This document shows, piece after piece, positions 33,751-41,301 of a DNA stretch of 64,000 nt (positions within the stretch are counted from its first letter, which is position 1; each line of letters begins with the position of its first letter). The stretch lies in contig NZ_JAPJDC010000001.1 in assembly GCF_026241855.1 (NCBI RefSeq), forward strand, positions 1,736,001-1,800,000, read 5' to 3'. Origin of the DNA: Curtobacterium flaccumfaciens pv. betae. Lineage in GTDB: Bacteria; Actinomycetota; Actinomycetes; Actinomycetales; Microbacteriaceae. The notes under the pieces are model-generated. The model saw only the letters and a list, made by a program, of their open reading frames with translations, was not told where the DNA came from and ran no database searches. The position numbers and the translations under genes are program-made.

Positions 33751-33812
33751 CGCTCGTTCCTCCCTCGTTCTTCCTCGTACTCCCTCGTTCTTCCTCGCTC
33801 TTTCTGCCTCTC
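33751..33812 (+). repeat. CT-rich direct repeats before flgE
   Basis: Short imperfect repeats of CCTCGTTCTT and CCTCGTACTC on the + strand fill the flgD-flgE gap; the tract is nearly pure pyrimidine over ~60 bp, unlike anything else in this operon. Confidence 0.6.
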
Positions 33813-33826
33813 CGAAAGGACGCACC

Positions 33827-35002
33827 ATGCTCCGCTCGCTCTACTCCGGGATCTCCGGCCTCCGCTCCCACCAGCAGATGCTCGACGTCACCGGCAACAA
33901 CATCGCCAACGTCAACACCGTCGGCTTCAAGTCGTCGACCACCGTCTTCCAGGACACCCTGTCGCAGATGACCCAGGGTGCCGGCGGACCGCAGACCGGC
34001 ATCGGCGGCACGAACCCCGCCCAGATCGGCCTGGGCGTGCAGGTCGCCGGGGTCTCCACGAACTTCTCGCAGGGCTCGGCGCAGGCCACCGGCAAGGCCA
34101 CCGACCTGATGATCTCGGGCGACGGCTTCTTCGTCACCCGCCTGGGCAACGACACCGTCTACACCCGCGCCGGTGCGTTCGACTTCGACGCGGACGGCCG
34201 CCTGGTCACCGCCGACGGCAAGATCGTGCAGGGCTACCCGGCCACGAACGGCGTCGTCAACGAGAACGGCCAGCTGTCCGACATCACGCTGCCGCTCGAC
34301 GCCGCAGCCCCGGCGGTCCGCACCACCGCCGCCACGGTCGCCGGCAACCTGCCGTCCGAGACCGCCGTCGGCCAGACCATCACCCGCGAGGCCACTGTGT
34401 ACGACGCCTCGGGCGCCAAGCACACGATGTCCCTCGCCTACACGCGCACCGCCGACGGCTGGGACGTCACCGGGCGCAACGGCCAGGGCACCACCGCGAC
34501 GACCTCGCTGACCTTCGGCACCGACGGCAAGCTGACCGCCGGCGGCACCCTCGCCGTCGGTGGCATCCGGGTCGACATGGGCGAACTGACCGGGTTCGCC
34601 TCGCTCAACACCGCGGCGATCGGCTCGCAGAACGGCCGCGAGGCCGGCGCGCTGCAGGGCTACTCGATCGCGAAGGACGGAACCGTCACCGGCACGTTCT
34701 CGAACGGCGCGTCGCTCGCGCTCGGCCGCATCGCCCTCGCCACGTTCGCCAACCCGGCCGGCCTCGAGAAGACCGGGGCGTCGGGCTACCGCGCCACCGC
34801 GAACTCGGGCGGTGCGACCGTCGGCGGTCCCGGCTCGGCGGGCGTCGGTTCGCTCGCTGCGGGGACGCTCGAGATGTCGAACGTCGACCTGTCGCAGGAG
34901 TTCACGAACCTGATCGTGGCGCAGCGCGGGTTCCAGGCGAACGCCCGCATCATCACCACCTCGGACGAGGTGCTGCAGGAGCTCACCAACCTGAAGCGCT
35001 AG
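33827..35002 (+). CDS. flgE: Flagellar hook protein FlgE
   Basis: 391 residues. MLRSLYSGISGLRSHQQMLD with VTGNNIANVNTVGFKSS is the FlgE/F/G N-terminus; QEFTNLIVAQRGFQANARII then a T-x-D-E-x-L closing helix ends it. It is the only member of the FlgE/FlgF/FlgG family in the window, so it is called the hook; it forms the universal joint outside the cell. GAAAGGA before ATG 33827. Last gene of the operon, followed by a perfect 18-bp hairpin. Confidence 0.92.
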   Translation: MLRSLYSGISGLRSHQQMLDVTGNNIANVNTVGFKSSTTVFQDTLSQMTQGAGGPQTGIGGTNPAQIGLGVQVAGVSTNFSQGSAQATGKATDLMISGDGFFVTRLGNDTVYTRAGAFDFDADGRLVTADGKIVQGYPATNGVVNENGQLSDITLPLDAAAPAVRTTAATVAGNLPSETAVGQTITREATVYDASGAKHTMSLAYTRTADGWDVTGRNGQGTTATTSLTFGTDGKLTAGGTLAVGGIRVDMGELTGFASLNTAAIGSQNGREAGALQGYSIAKDGTVTGTFSNGASLALGRIALATFANPAGLEKTGASGYRATANSGGATVGGPGSAGVGSLAAGTLEMSNVDLSQEFTNLIVAQRGFQANARIITTSDEVLQELTNLKR

Positions 35003-35376
35003 GCGCGGGGCTCGCGTCGCGGGCGCTGCGCTCGCGTCTCGCGTCGCGGGCGCTTGGTGAGCAGGAACGGTCGGGTACTGAAGGGGGACTCGACCGTTCC
35101 TGCTCACCATCGTTCGTGGTGCAGGGAGTTCGGCGCCGGTTCGTGACGAAACGCTGCGTCGCGACGTCTCATCGGTGCGATGCGCGAGAACCACGACACC
35201 GACCACCAGTCCGACCACCGCTGCTGCAGCGTCTTCGACCGCTGGCGGTGTGATCGACCACCAGGCCACGACGGCGTGCACGAGTCGCGTGCTCCCGGCG
35301 GCCGCACGAGCTGGAACGACGCGCTGACCGGGCGGCGGCTCGGCGAGGTCTGAGCCCGAGCGGGTATGGTCAGCGC
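35003..35376. other. 374-bp gap between flgE and cmtR
   Basis: Contains a direct repeat of CTCGCGTCGCGGGCGCT (35011 and 35038), the flgE terminator (35056-35108) and ~265 bp without a recognised gene; the last part should hold the cmtR promoter. A 207-codon minus-strand frame here has no domain and is not accepted. Confidence 0.5.
35056..35108. terminator. Terminator after flgE
   Basis: Perfect 18-bp inverted repeat (35056-35073 and 35091-35108, 17-base loop) 54 bp after the flgE stop. It closes the ~10-kb flagellar operon. Confidence 0.8.
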
Positions 35377-35703
35377 ATGCTGACCATTGCCTCGCGGCAC
35401 GACGTGCTGAACCGTCTCGGGCGGGCGCTCTCCGACCCCACGCGTGCGCGGATCCTGCTCCGGCTGCTCGACGAACCCGGCTACCCGGCGCGGCTCGCCG
35501 AGGAACTCGAGCTGACGCGGACGAACGTGTCGAACCACCTGTCGTGCCTGCGCGGCTGCGGGATCGTCGTCGCAGTCCCCGAGGGCCGTCGGACCCGCTA
35601 CGAGATCGCCGACCGCAACCTCACCCGTGCGCTCGAGTCCCTGGTCGACGTGGTGCTGGCGGTGGACGTCGCCGACGACGACGGATGCGAGGTCGAGCGG
35701 TGA
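35377..35703 (+). CDS. cmtR: CmtR-type ArsR-family metal sensor (Cd/Pb)
   Basis: 108 residues, closely patterned on Mycobacterium tuberculosis CmtR: LGRALSDPTRARILLRLLDE, TRTNVSNHLSCLRGCGIVVA, YEIADRNLTRALESLVDVVL. The metal-binding Cys57 and Cys61 occupy the same numbers as in CmtR, and Cys104 near the terminus stands for CmtR Cys102. Such repressors leave DNA when Cd2+ or Pb2+ bind. The next gene, a CDF transporter, overlaps by four bases and is the regulated exporter. Confidence 0.88.
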   Translation: MLTIASRHDVLNRLGRALSDPTRARILLRLLDEPGYPARLAEELELTRTNVSNHLSCLRGCGIVVAVPEGRRTRYEIADRNLTRALESLVDVVLAVDVADDDGCEVER

Positions 35704-36374
35704 CCACGGCCGCGATGTCGCTCGCACCGGCTCGTGTCGGCGTGCTCCGGCGACGGATCAGGTGGATCGTCGCGGCGACCATCGCCTACAACGTGATCGA
35801 GGCCGTCGTGGCGATCGCCGCCGGTTCGGTGGCGTCCTCCACCGCGCTGATCGGCTTCGGGCTCGACTCGATCGTCGAGGTCCTGTCGGCAGCGGCCGTC
35901 GCGTGGCAGTTCGCCGGGCGTGACCCAGAGGCCCGGGAACGAACGGCACTGCGGGTGATCGCGATCTCGTTCCTCGGGCTCGCCGTCGTGGTGAGTGTCG
36001 ATGCCGTCCTGACCTTCACGGGCCTCCGGTCGCCGGAGCACAGTCCGGTCGGCATCGTCCTGGCCGCGGTGAGCCTGGCGGTCATGCCGTTCCTGAGCCT
36101 CGTCGAACGGCGGACCGGACGCGAACTCGGCTCGGCGTCGGCGATCGCCGACTCGAAGCAGACGCTGATCTGCAGCTACCTGTCGGCGGCGGTGCTGCTC
36201 GGCCTGCTGGCGAACAGCCTGTTCGGCTGGTGGTGGGCCGATCCGCTCGCAGGACTCGTCGTGGTCGTGTTCGCCGTGCGCGAGGGTCTCGAAGCCTGGC
36301 GCGGTGACGCGTGCAAGCAGCCGGTGTCGGCGCTGACCGGGGAGCGCGAGCGCGAGGGGTGCGACTGCTGCTGA
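35700..36374 (+). CDS. Cation transporter (CDF-like metal efflux)
   Basis: 224 residues, about six membrane segments. IVEVLSAAAVAWQFAGRDPE and ALIGFGLDSIVE carry the Asp/Glu pattern of the CDF first site; ASAIADSKQTLICSYLSAAV and WWADPLAGLVVVVFAVREGL match the later helices. It ends in a Cys-rich tail (EREREGCDCC) instead of the usual cytosolic domain, probably binding thiophilic metals. Coupled to cmtR, so Cd/Pb export is the likely job. GTG 35700; ATG 35715 is an alternative. Confidence 0.85.
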   Translation: MTTAAMSLAPARVGVLRRRIRWIVAATIAYNVIEAVVAIAAGSVASSTALIGFGLDSIVEVLSAAAVAWQFAGRDPEARERTALRVIAISFLGLAVVVSVDAVLTFTGLRSPEHSPVGIVLAAVSLAVMPFLSLVERRTGRELGSASAIADSKQTLICSYLSAAVLLGLLANSLFGWWWADPLAGLVVVVFAVREGLEAWRGDACKQPVSALTGEREREGCDCC

Positions 36375-36399
36375 TCGGAGTCTGCCTGAGGCTGGCGGT

Positions 36400-36690
36400 T
36401 CAGCCGGCTTCGGACTCGCTGACGTGGCTGACCGCGTCACCGACGATGTGGGCGATGTGCTCGTCGTGCAGCGAGTAGACGGCGTTCCGCCCGATGCGCT
36501 CGACCTGCACGATGCCCGCGAGCCGCAGCGTGCGGAGGTGCTGGGACACCAGGGGCTGCGACAGCTCGGTCGCTTCGGCGAGGGAGCCGACGTCGGAAGG
36601 CTGGGGAATCAGCGCGGACAGGATCCGGAGTCGGGCGGGCGAGGACAGCGCCTTGAAGAGTTCGGCTGCTGCTTCGATCCCGTCTGACAT
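36400..36690 (-). CDS. SmtB/CzrA-type ArsR regulator (Zn-site)
   Basis: 96 residues. Winged helix: ALSSPARLRILSALIPQPSD, LSQPLVSQHLRTLRLAGIVQ. The alpha-5 helix reads LHDEHIAHIVGDAVSHVSE, placing Asp, His, His and Glu at the exact spacing of SmtB Asp104, His106, His117, Glu120, a Zn(II)/Co(II)/Ni(II) site. ATG 36690 is chosen over upstream in-frame starts because it gives the normal family length. Its neighbour upstream on the same strand is a His-rich peptide, suggesting zinc or nickel control. Confidence 0.85.
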   Translation of the reverse strand: MSDGIEAAAELFKALSSPARLRILSALIPQPSDVGSLAEATELSQPLVSQHLRTLRLAGIVQVERIGRNAVYSLHDEHIAHIVGDAVSHVSESEAG

Positions 36691-36695
36691 GGACT

Positions 36696-36723
36696 CATGT
36701 AAGCGCACGCGCATACGTGCATG
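36696..36723. promoter_or_regulatory. Imperfect inverted repeat upstream of the ArsR gene
   Basis: 28 bp bounded by CATG on both sides, with partial dyad symmetry, directly upstream of the ArsR start. Size and place suit an autoregulatory operator; similarity to published SmtB boxes is weak. Confidence 0.3.
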
Positions 36724-36729
36724 CAACAC

Positions 36730-36768
36730 GACGGCCCCGGCGCGGTGCGTCGGGGCCGTCGTGCAGGT
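36730..36768. terminator. Hairpin between the His-rich gene and the ArsR gene
   Basis: CACGACGGCCCCG and its complement CGGGGCCGTCGTG flank an 11-base loop. It lies downstream of the His-rich gene (minus strand) and before the ArsR gene, so the two may be separate transcripts. Confidence 0.6.
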
Positions 36769-36810
36769 CCGTCGATCGGTGCTGATCACGGGCCTGCGCT
36801 GATCAGGAGA

Positions 36811-36966
36811 TCAGTGCTCGTCGTAGTGGTCGCCGTGCTGGGCGTGCTTGTGTCCGTCGTGGACGAAGTCGACGTGGTCCTCGTGCTGGACCGTCTCGTG
36901 GCCGCAGCCGTCCTGGTGGGTGTGCTCGGCGACGGTGTGCTCTGCGCTGTTCTCGTGCTCGGCCAT
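36811..36966 (-). CDS. Small histidine-rich metal-binding protein
   Basis: 51 residues, 13 of them His, many in H-x-H, H-x-x-H or H-E/D patterns (AEHENSAEHTVAEHTHQDGC opening; a single Cys). ATG 36966 has AGGAGGT at good spacing; a 31-residue in-frame extension upstream falls in the AT-rich promoter and is not used. Composition suggests a Zn/Ni/Co buffer or storage peptide, and the next gene on the strand is an SmtB-type sensor. Upstream, 37005-37045 is unusually AT-rich for this genome and is the likely promoter. Confidence 0.8.
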   Translation of the reverse strand: MAEHENSAEHTVAEHTHQDGCGHETVQHEDHVDFVHDGHKHAQHGDHYDEH

Positions 36967-37004
36967 GGTGACCTCCTGCTGATCGTCGGTTGGGATGCCC
37001 TCAG

Positions 37005-37045
37005 CGTAGATCACATATGCAGAAGTAGCAATACATTTATAGATG
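37005..37045 (-). promoter_or_regulatory. AT-rich promoter region of the His-rich gene
   Basis: About 40 bp with strings such as ATAAATGTATTGC and TGCATATGTG on the minus strand, far more AT-rich than the surroundings. It probably contains the promoter and a regulator site for the 51-residue gene; no exact operator is recognised. Confidence 0.4.
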
Positions 37046-37077
37046 AGAACCGGTGTCAACTCCGGGACCGAGCTCGC

Positions 37078-37926
37078 TCAGCGCTCGATCGCCGTCGACG
37101 ACCACTGCGACGGTGGGTCGATCCCGTCGGGCACCAGAGTGGCGGAGTCACCGCGTGCCGCGTTCACCTGCGCCTGTGTGAGGAACACCGCCGTGGACAG
37201 GTCCGCTCCGTCGACCCGTGCATCCCGCATGTCGACGCCGAGCAGGTCGACTCCGGACAGGTCGGCACCGCGCAGGTCCGCCGCGATCAGCGTGGCTCCC
37301 CGCAGGTCGGCCCCGCGCAGCGAGCGTGCGCGGAGGTCGGAACCGGCGAGGTCCGCCCCCGGTCGCAGCAGGCCGTCCGGTGCGTCGTCCGCACCGGTGC
37401 TGTACCGGCCCCGTACCTCGGCGCTCACCTCGACGAGGACATCGCGCACTCGAGCGTGCAGTGGCTCCACGTCCAGCGCGAGGAGCATCGACCGGCCAGC
37501 GTCGAGGCTTCGCCGGATCTCCTCCGCGAGGAGGGCAGCGTCGCCTGCTGAGTCTGGGGTCACCGCGCGGTCCTGCGCCTCGGCGAGGTGCCAGAGCATC
37601 TCGTGCAACCTGCGGACGATCGGGAACACCCGGAACATCTCCGCGCGGGAGTCCGGGTGGTCACGCCAACTGACCCCGTCGTAGAGGGTCTGGGACACGT
37701 ACTGGCCAGCACCGGAGCAGTCGAAGACGGTGCAGCCCCGGAACCCGCGCGGCCGCAGCGCCTGGTGGATGGAGCAGGAGAAGTCGTCAGCGAGGTTGCC
37801 GCAAGGGGTGCCGGCGGGTTTGTCGATCGGGAAGTCGGCGGAGCGCTGGAACCCGAAGGCGGTGCAGCAGAGCGCGAAGCAGCTGCCGCAGTCCGCGCGC
37901 AGGGCGGACCGGTCGGTGGTCGTCAT
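37078..37926 (-). CDS. Pentapeptide-repeat protein with Cys-rich N-terminus
   Basis: 282 residues. Residues ~5-75 contain about nine Cys (DCGSCFALCCTAFGFQ, PCGNLADDFSCSIHQ, GFRGCTVFDCSGAGQ), likely a metal-binding domain. The middle is helical (RRLHEMLWHLAEAQDRA). Residues ~205-260 are pentapeptide repeats of A(D/N)LxG form (GADLRGATLIAADLRGADLS), a quadrilateral beta helix. ATG 37926 with AGAGGAAG upstream; an upstream extension is Arg/Ser-rich noise. Some pentapeptide proteins shield gyrase, but the Cys-rich head argues for another role. Confidence 0.8.
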   Translation of the reverse strand: MTTTDRSALRADCGSCFALCCTAFGFQRSADFPIDKPAGTPCGNLADDFSCSIHQALRPRGFRGCTVFDCSGAGQYVSQTLYDGVSWRDHPDSRAEMFRVFPIVRRLHEMLWHLAEAQDRAVTPDSAGDAALLAEEIRRSLDAGRSMLLALDVEPLHARVRDVLVEVSAEVRGRYSTGADDAPDGLLRPGADLAGSDLRARSLRGADLRGATLIAADLRGADLSGVDLLGVDMRDARVDGADLSTAVFLTQAQVNAARGDSATLVPDGIDPPSQWSSTAIER

Positions 37927-37969
37927 GGAGTGGTCTTCCTCTGGTGGTCTGGATGGTGTGCCGGGTGCG

Positions 37970-37993
37970 GGGGAACTCCTGGTGGAGTTCCCC
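37970..37993. terminator. Short hairpin upstream of the pentapeptide gene
   Basis: Perfect 10-bp stem GGGGAACTCC / GGAGTTCCCC with a 4-base loop, in the gap between the antiporter stop and the pentapeptide start. Confidence 0.4.
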
Positions 37994-38121
37994 GTCCGGG
38001 CGCACGAGACCACCCCCGCGCGTCGGCGGGGCGAACCGGTGGTGCTGGGTGACCGGTGGGTCACCGAGAGAGACGGAGGATCACTGCGGCCAGGCTAGCG
38101 TTCCCGGTGCAATGGGATCGG

Positions 38122-38168
38122 GAAACGGGCGTCCCTGGTCGGAACGACAGACCGGGTACGCCCGTTTC
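38122..38168 (-). terminator. Terminator of the Na+/H+ antiporter gene
   Basis: Perfect 11-bp outer stem GAAACGGGCGT / ACGCCCGTTTC with further pairing inside (CCTGGTC / GACCGGG), 24 bp past the antiporter stop. Confidence 0.6.
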
Positions 38169-38191
38169 GACCAGGTGTGCGCGGAGTCGCC

Positions 38192-39799
38192 CTACGACGA
38201 CGTGGGCGGTGACGCCACCGACTCGATGCCATCCAACCGCGCCTCTTCCGCGTCGTACCCCGCACGCACCTGGCGCAGCACCAGGTCGTCGATCTCGTCG
38301 GCGTCGCGCAGGCGCAACAGGGTCCTCGCCTTGTGCTGGACGAGTGCGAGCTCGAGGGCGACCGCGTTGTCGTGCCGCTGCAGCGCGGGGTGGTCGTCGT
38401 CGTCCCCCTCGCGGGCCTCGATCACGTCGAGGTGCGCCTCGTAGTCCTTCCGCAGGCGATCGACGGTGGCACGATCGGCTCCGGTCGACCGTGCCAGGCG
38501 GGGGAGCGCATCGAGCGCCTCCTCGATCGCGGTGCGTTCGGCGTAGCGACGTTCCTCGCTGACGGACTCGTCCTCGGGCAGCGCGGCGCGACGCAGGACG
38601 GCCGGCAGCACGAGGGCCTGGCCGACGATCGTGACGATGACCACGCCGGCGGTGACGAAGACGATGAGGTCCCGCTCGGGGAAGTCGCCACCGGACCCCA
38701 GGGTGCGCGGCACGGCGACGGCCATGGCGAGCGACACCGCGCCCCGGAACCCGGCGAACCCGCTGACGAGCCGGTCGCGGTGCCCTTCGCGGGGTTCCCC
38801 GCCGGTACGTCGGGTGACGAGCCAGATGGTCCCGCCCGCGGCGTTCAGGAACGCGAACCGCACGATGACGAGCAGCACCGCGACCGCGAAGACGATCCCG
38901 GTCCCGCGCAGCAGGTCGGCGGGGTCGAGTGCGCGTGCGGCGACCATCGCCTCGATGCCGACCAGGACGAACAGCGCGCCGTTGAGCAGGAAGGTCAGGA
39001 ACGACCAGAACGCGCGCACCTGCTGACGGGTCTCGGCACGGTCGAGCTTGGGGCCGACCTGGCTGACGACGATGCCGGCCGCCACGACGGCGAGCACGCC
39101 GGAGGCGCCGATGGCCTCGGCGGCCAGGAAGGCTGCGAAGGGCACGAGCAGGGTGACGAGGTTCTCGAGCACGACGGTGTCGACGCGCCGCAGCACCATC
39201 GTCCCGATCCACGCGGCGGCGAGCCCGGCGGCGACCCCGCCGATGTAGGACAGGACGAGCATGCCGGACACGCCCCAGAACGTGAGCTCCTGCGTGCCGA
39301 CGGTGACGGCCACCGCGATGCCGTAGACGACGAGGGTGGTGCCGTCGTTCACCAGGCTCTCGGCCCGGAGCACCGTGACGTTCCGCCGCGGCAGCATCTT
39401 CGTGAGCACACCGACCGCGGTCGCGTCGGTCGGGGCGACCGCGGCGCCGAGCACCCAGGCCGGCCCCCACGGCATCCCGAGCAGGTGCAGCAGCACGGCG
39501 ACGGCACCGGCGGTCACCACGACGAGCAGGGTGCCCATCAGGACGATGCCGCGCAGGTTCTTCCGGATCTCGCGGAGCGACGTCGTCAGGCTCTCCCAGT
39601 AGAGCAGCGCCGGCAGGAACAGCAGCAGCACGGCCTCGGCGGGCAGCTCGACGTCCGCGAACTCCGGCACGAGCCCGAGCAGCGCGCCGAAGACCAGGAG
39701 CAGCACGGGTGGCGCGATCCGGATCCGGTCGGCCACGGCCGCCGTCAGTGCGATGGCGAGGCCGAGCACGACCACCAGTTCCGGTCCCAGCACGTGCAC
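38192..39799 (-). CDS. Na+/H+ antiporter (CPA1/NhaP type)
   Basis: 535 residues: about twelve membrane segments then a ~140-residue cytosolic tail rich in Asp/Glu/Arg. AAVAPTDATAVGVLTKMLPR and RAESLVNDGTTLVVYGIAVA are the CPA1 ion-site motifs (P-T-D and E-S-x-x-N-D), and GFAGFRGAVSLAMAVAVPRT is the conserved later helix (G-x-R-G-A-V-x-L-A). It exchanges Na+ or K+ for H+ across the membrane. Ends in a strong hairpin; a 23-bp tandem repeat lies just upstream of its start. Confidence 0.93.
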   Translation of the reverse strand: MHVLGPELVVVLGLAIALTAAVADRIRIAPPVLLLVFGALLGLVPEFADVELPAEAVLLLFLPALLYWESLTTSLREIRKNLRGIVLMGTLLVVVTAGAVAVLLHLLGMPWGPAWVLGAAVAPTDATAVGVLTKMLPRRNVTVLRAESLVNDGTTLVVYGIAVAVTVGTQELTFWGVSGMLVLSYIGGVAAGLAAAWIGTMVLRRVDTVVLENLVTLLVPFAAFLAAEAIGASGVLAVVAAGIVVSQVGPKLDRAETRQQVRAFWSFLTFLLNGALFVLVGIEAMVAARALDPADLLRGTGIVFAVAVLLVIVRFAFLNAAGGTIWLVTRRTGGEPREGHRDRLVSGFAGFRGAVSLAMAVAVPRTLGSGGDFPERDLIVFVTAGVVIVTIVGQALVLPAVLRRAALPEDESVSEERRYAERTAIEEALDALPRLARSTGADRATVDRLRKDYEAHLDVIEAREGDDDDHPALQRHDNAVALELALVQHKARTLLRLRDADEIDDLVLRQVRAGYDAEEARLDGIESVASPPTSS

Positions 39800-39858
39800 T
39801 CCGATCGTCGTCCGACCCGCCAGTCAACGCCGATCCACGGTGGATCCTTCCAGAACAG

Positions 39859-39927
39859 CCGGACGACGCGCCGCACCACACCCGGACGACGCGCCGCACC
39901 ACACCCGGACGACGCGCCGCACCGCGC
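39859..39927 (+). repeat. 23-bp tandem repeat, three copies
   Basis: The unit CCGGACGACGCGCCGCACCA (first 20 bases) starts at 39859, 39882 and 39905, an exact 23-bp period, followed by degenerate partial copies to ~39955. It fills the gap between the antiporter start and the end of the DUF475-like gene. Confidence 0.85.
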
Positions 39928-39953
39928 CGCACGACGCGTCACGAGCCGCCGCG

Positions 39954-41087
39954 TCACACCGCCCGCGGCCGCCGCACCACGCGCCGCCACCACGCGCGCC
40001 ACGGCAGGGAACTCACCAGCGCCGACCCGATCACGACGGTCCCGAACCACCCCACGACGACGCCCGGGATCGGCACGAGCAGACTCGCCCACAGCAGCAC
40101 CGACAGCACCCCGAGCACGTACGCCGCACCGGCCTTCAGGTACCGCAGCCGCTTCAGTCCCGCAGCCTGGTCGACCCGCGAGGTCAGGCGGGCCAGGAAC
40201 ACCGCGCCCACCCCGATCGCCCCGATGGCGACGGCGGCCTGCTCGAGGGCCCCGAGCCCGTCCGATCCGAGCGGCCCGGACCCCGCCAGGCTGTACACGC
40301 CGTCGAGGATCTCGAACAGCATGAACACGACGAGCCCCCGCTCGAACACGACGGTCGACGCGTACAGGTGGATGCGCCAGGCTCCGCGGCCGACCCCGAT
40401 CGACGCCGTGTCCGACGCGCCGCCGACGGGGCCGCTGCGCAGCGCCCACGACGCGGTCCGCTTCGACACGAGGTACGCGGCGATGCCGGCCACCCCGCCG
40501 AGCGCGACCGGCAGCAGCGCACCGGCGGCCCACCCGGAACGCGACCCGACGAGCACGGAGGTCACCACGACCCCTGTCGCAGCGGTGACCAGCGACCAGA
40601 CGCGGGGTCGCGCGACGGAGGCGAGCCGCGCCTCCAGGCTGCCCAGCCACGACCTGCGGGACGCGCGGTCGGTGTTGAACAGGTACTCGGCGAAGACCTG
40701 CCAGATGAACGCGGCGCCGAAGGCGGCGAGGGCGGGACGCACCTCGGCCAGGTGCGCGGAGAACGAGCCGGGCGCGAAGACGGCTTCCTCGACCGAGCTG
40801 GCCGGGTCGGTCGCGTCACCGACCGCGACGGCGGCCGGAGGCAGGAGCAGGCGCATCGCGAGCACGCCCGCGACGATGCCGAGCGACAGGAACAGCCGCC
40901 GGGCGGGGGAGTGCAGCCGGCCGGCGATGCCGGCCATCGGCACGGACGAGTCCGCGGCCATCGCGATCTCGAGGAACGCGAGGGCCACGAAGGCGAGCCC
41001 TGCGGCGGGGCCGAGCACCAGCCAGGCCGCCGCGGCGGCCGCGATGGTGATGAGCAGGGGGACGGTCAGGAGTGATCTCGTGGCCAT
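39954..41087 (-). CDS. DUF475-like (TerC-related) integral membrane protein
   Basis: 377 residues with about nine hydrophobic segments. FVALAFLEIAMAADSSVPMA near residue 40 and FMLFEILDGVYSLAGS later resemble the paired E-x-x-x-S/D acidic motifs of the DUF475/TerC superfamily, though the usual F-D-N is replaced by A-D-S and Y-S-L. ATG 41087 is chosen; a GTG five codons upstream (41102) is possible. TerC relatives act in metal homeostasis or tellurite resistance; with altered motifs the function is uncertain. Confidence 0.7.
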   Translation of the reverse strand: MATRSLLTVPLLITIAAAAAAWLVLGPAAGLAFVALAFLEIAMAADSSVPMAGIAGRLHSPARRLFLSLGIVAGVLAMRLLLPPAAVAVGDATDPASSVEEAVFAPGSFSAHLAEVRPALAAFGAAFIWQVFAEYLFNTDRASRRSWLGSLEARLASVARPRVWSLVTAATGVVVTSVLVGSRSGWAAGALLPVALGGVAGIAAYLVSKRTASWALRSGPVGGASDTASIGVGRGAWRIHLYASTVVFERGLVVFMLFEILDGVYSLAGSGPLGSDGLGALEQAAVAIGAIGVGAVFLARLTSRVDQAAGLKRLRYLKAGAAYVLGVLSVLLWASLLVPIPGVVVGWFGTVVIGSALVSSLPWRAWWRRVVRRPRAV

Positions 41088-41174
41088 CTGCCCATCCAGC
41101 ACGGTCGGCCTGGGCGGCGCATGGAGCGCTCCTGGGCATCGGCCTGGAGGCCCGTGGGGACCCCGTCAGACGGG

Positions 41175-41210
41175 TGACGGCCCGTCCCCACTTGCGGGGA
41201 CGGACCGTCC
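41175..41210. terminator. Hairpin upstream of the DUF475-like gene
   Basis: CCGTCCCC / GGGGACGG with loop ACTTGC and near-complementary flanks, located between the large murA terminator and the DUF475-like start; its role may be leader structure or reinforcing termination. Confidence 0.4.
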
Positions 41211-41216
41211 GGGGGA

Positions 41217-41290
41217 ACGCAAAACACCGGTGTTCGCGTGTTGAACCGCGGTCTGCGCGTGTTCAACCGGCGAACACCGGTGTTTTGCGT
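41217..41290 (-). terminator. Large palindromic terminator after murA
   Basis: Arms of 20 bp (41217-41236 and 41271-41290) are perfect complements; inside them GTTGAAC and GTTCAAC pair again. The arm carries the self-palindrome AACACCGGTGTT. It begins 12 bases after the murA stop on the minus strand. Confidence 0.75.
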
Positions 41291-41301
41291 CGGGTTCAGG
41301 G

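Noticed and set aside
35104..35727. 207-codon minus-strand frame over the cmtR gene and the gap before it
   Set aside because: No recognisable domain; overlaps cmtR whose identity is clear on the + strand.
36811..37059. 31-residue N-terminal extension of the His-rich protein
   Set aside because: It would be translated from the AT-rich promoter region and lacks a ribosome-binding site; ATG 36966 has AGGAGGT.
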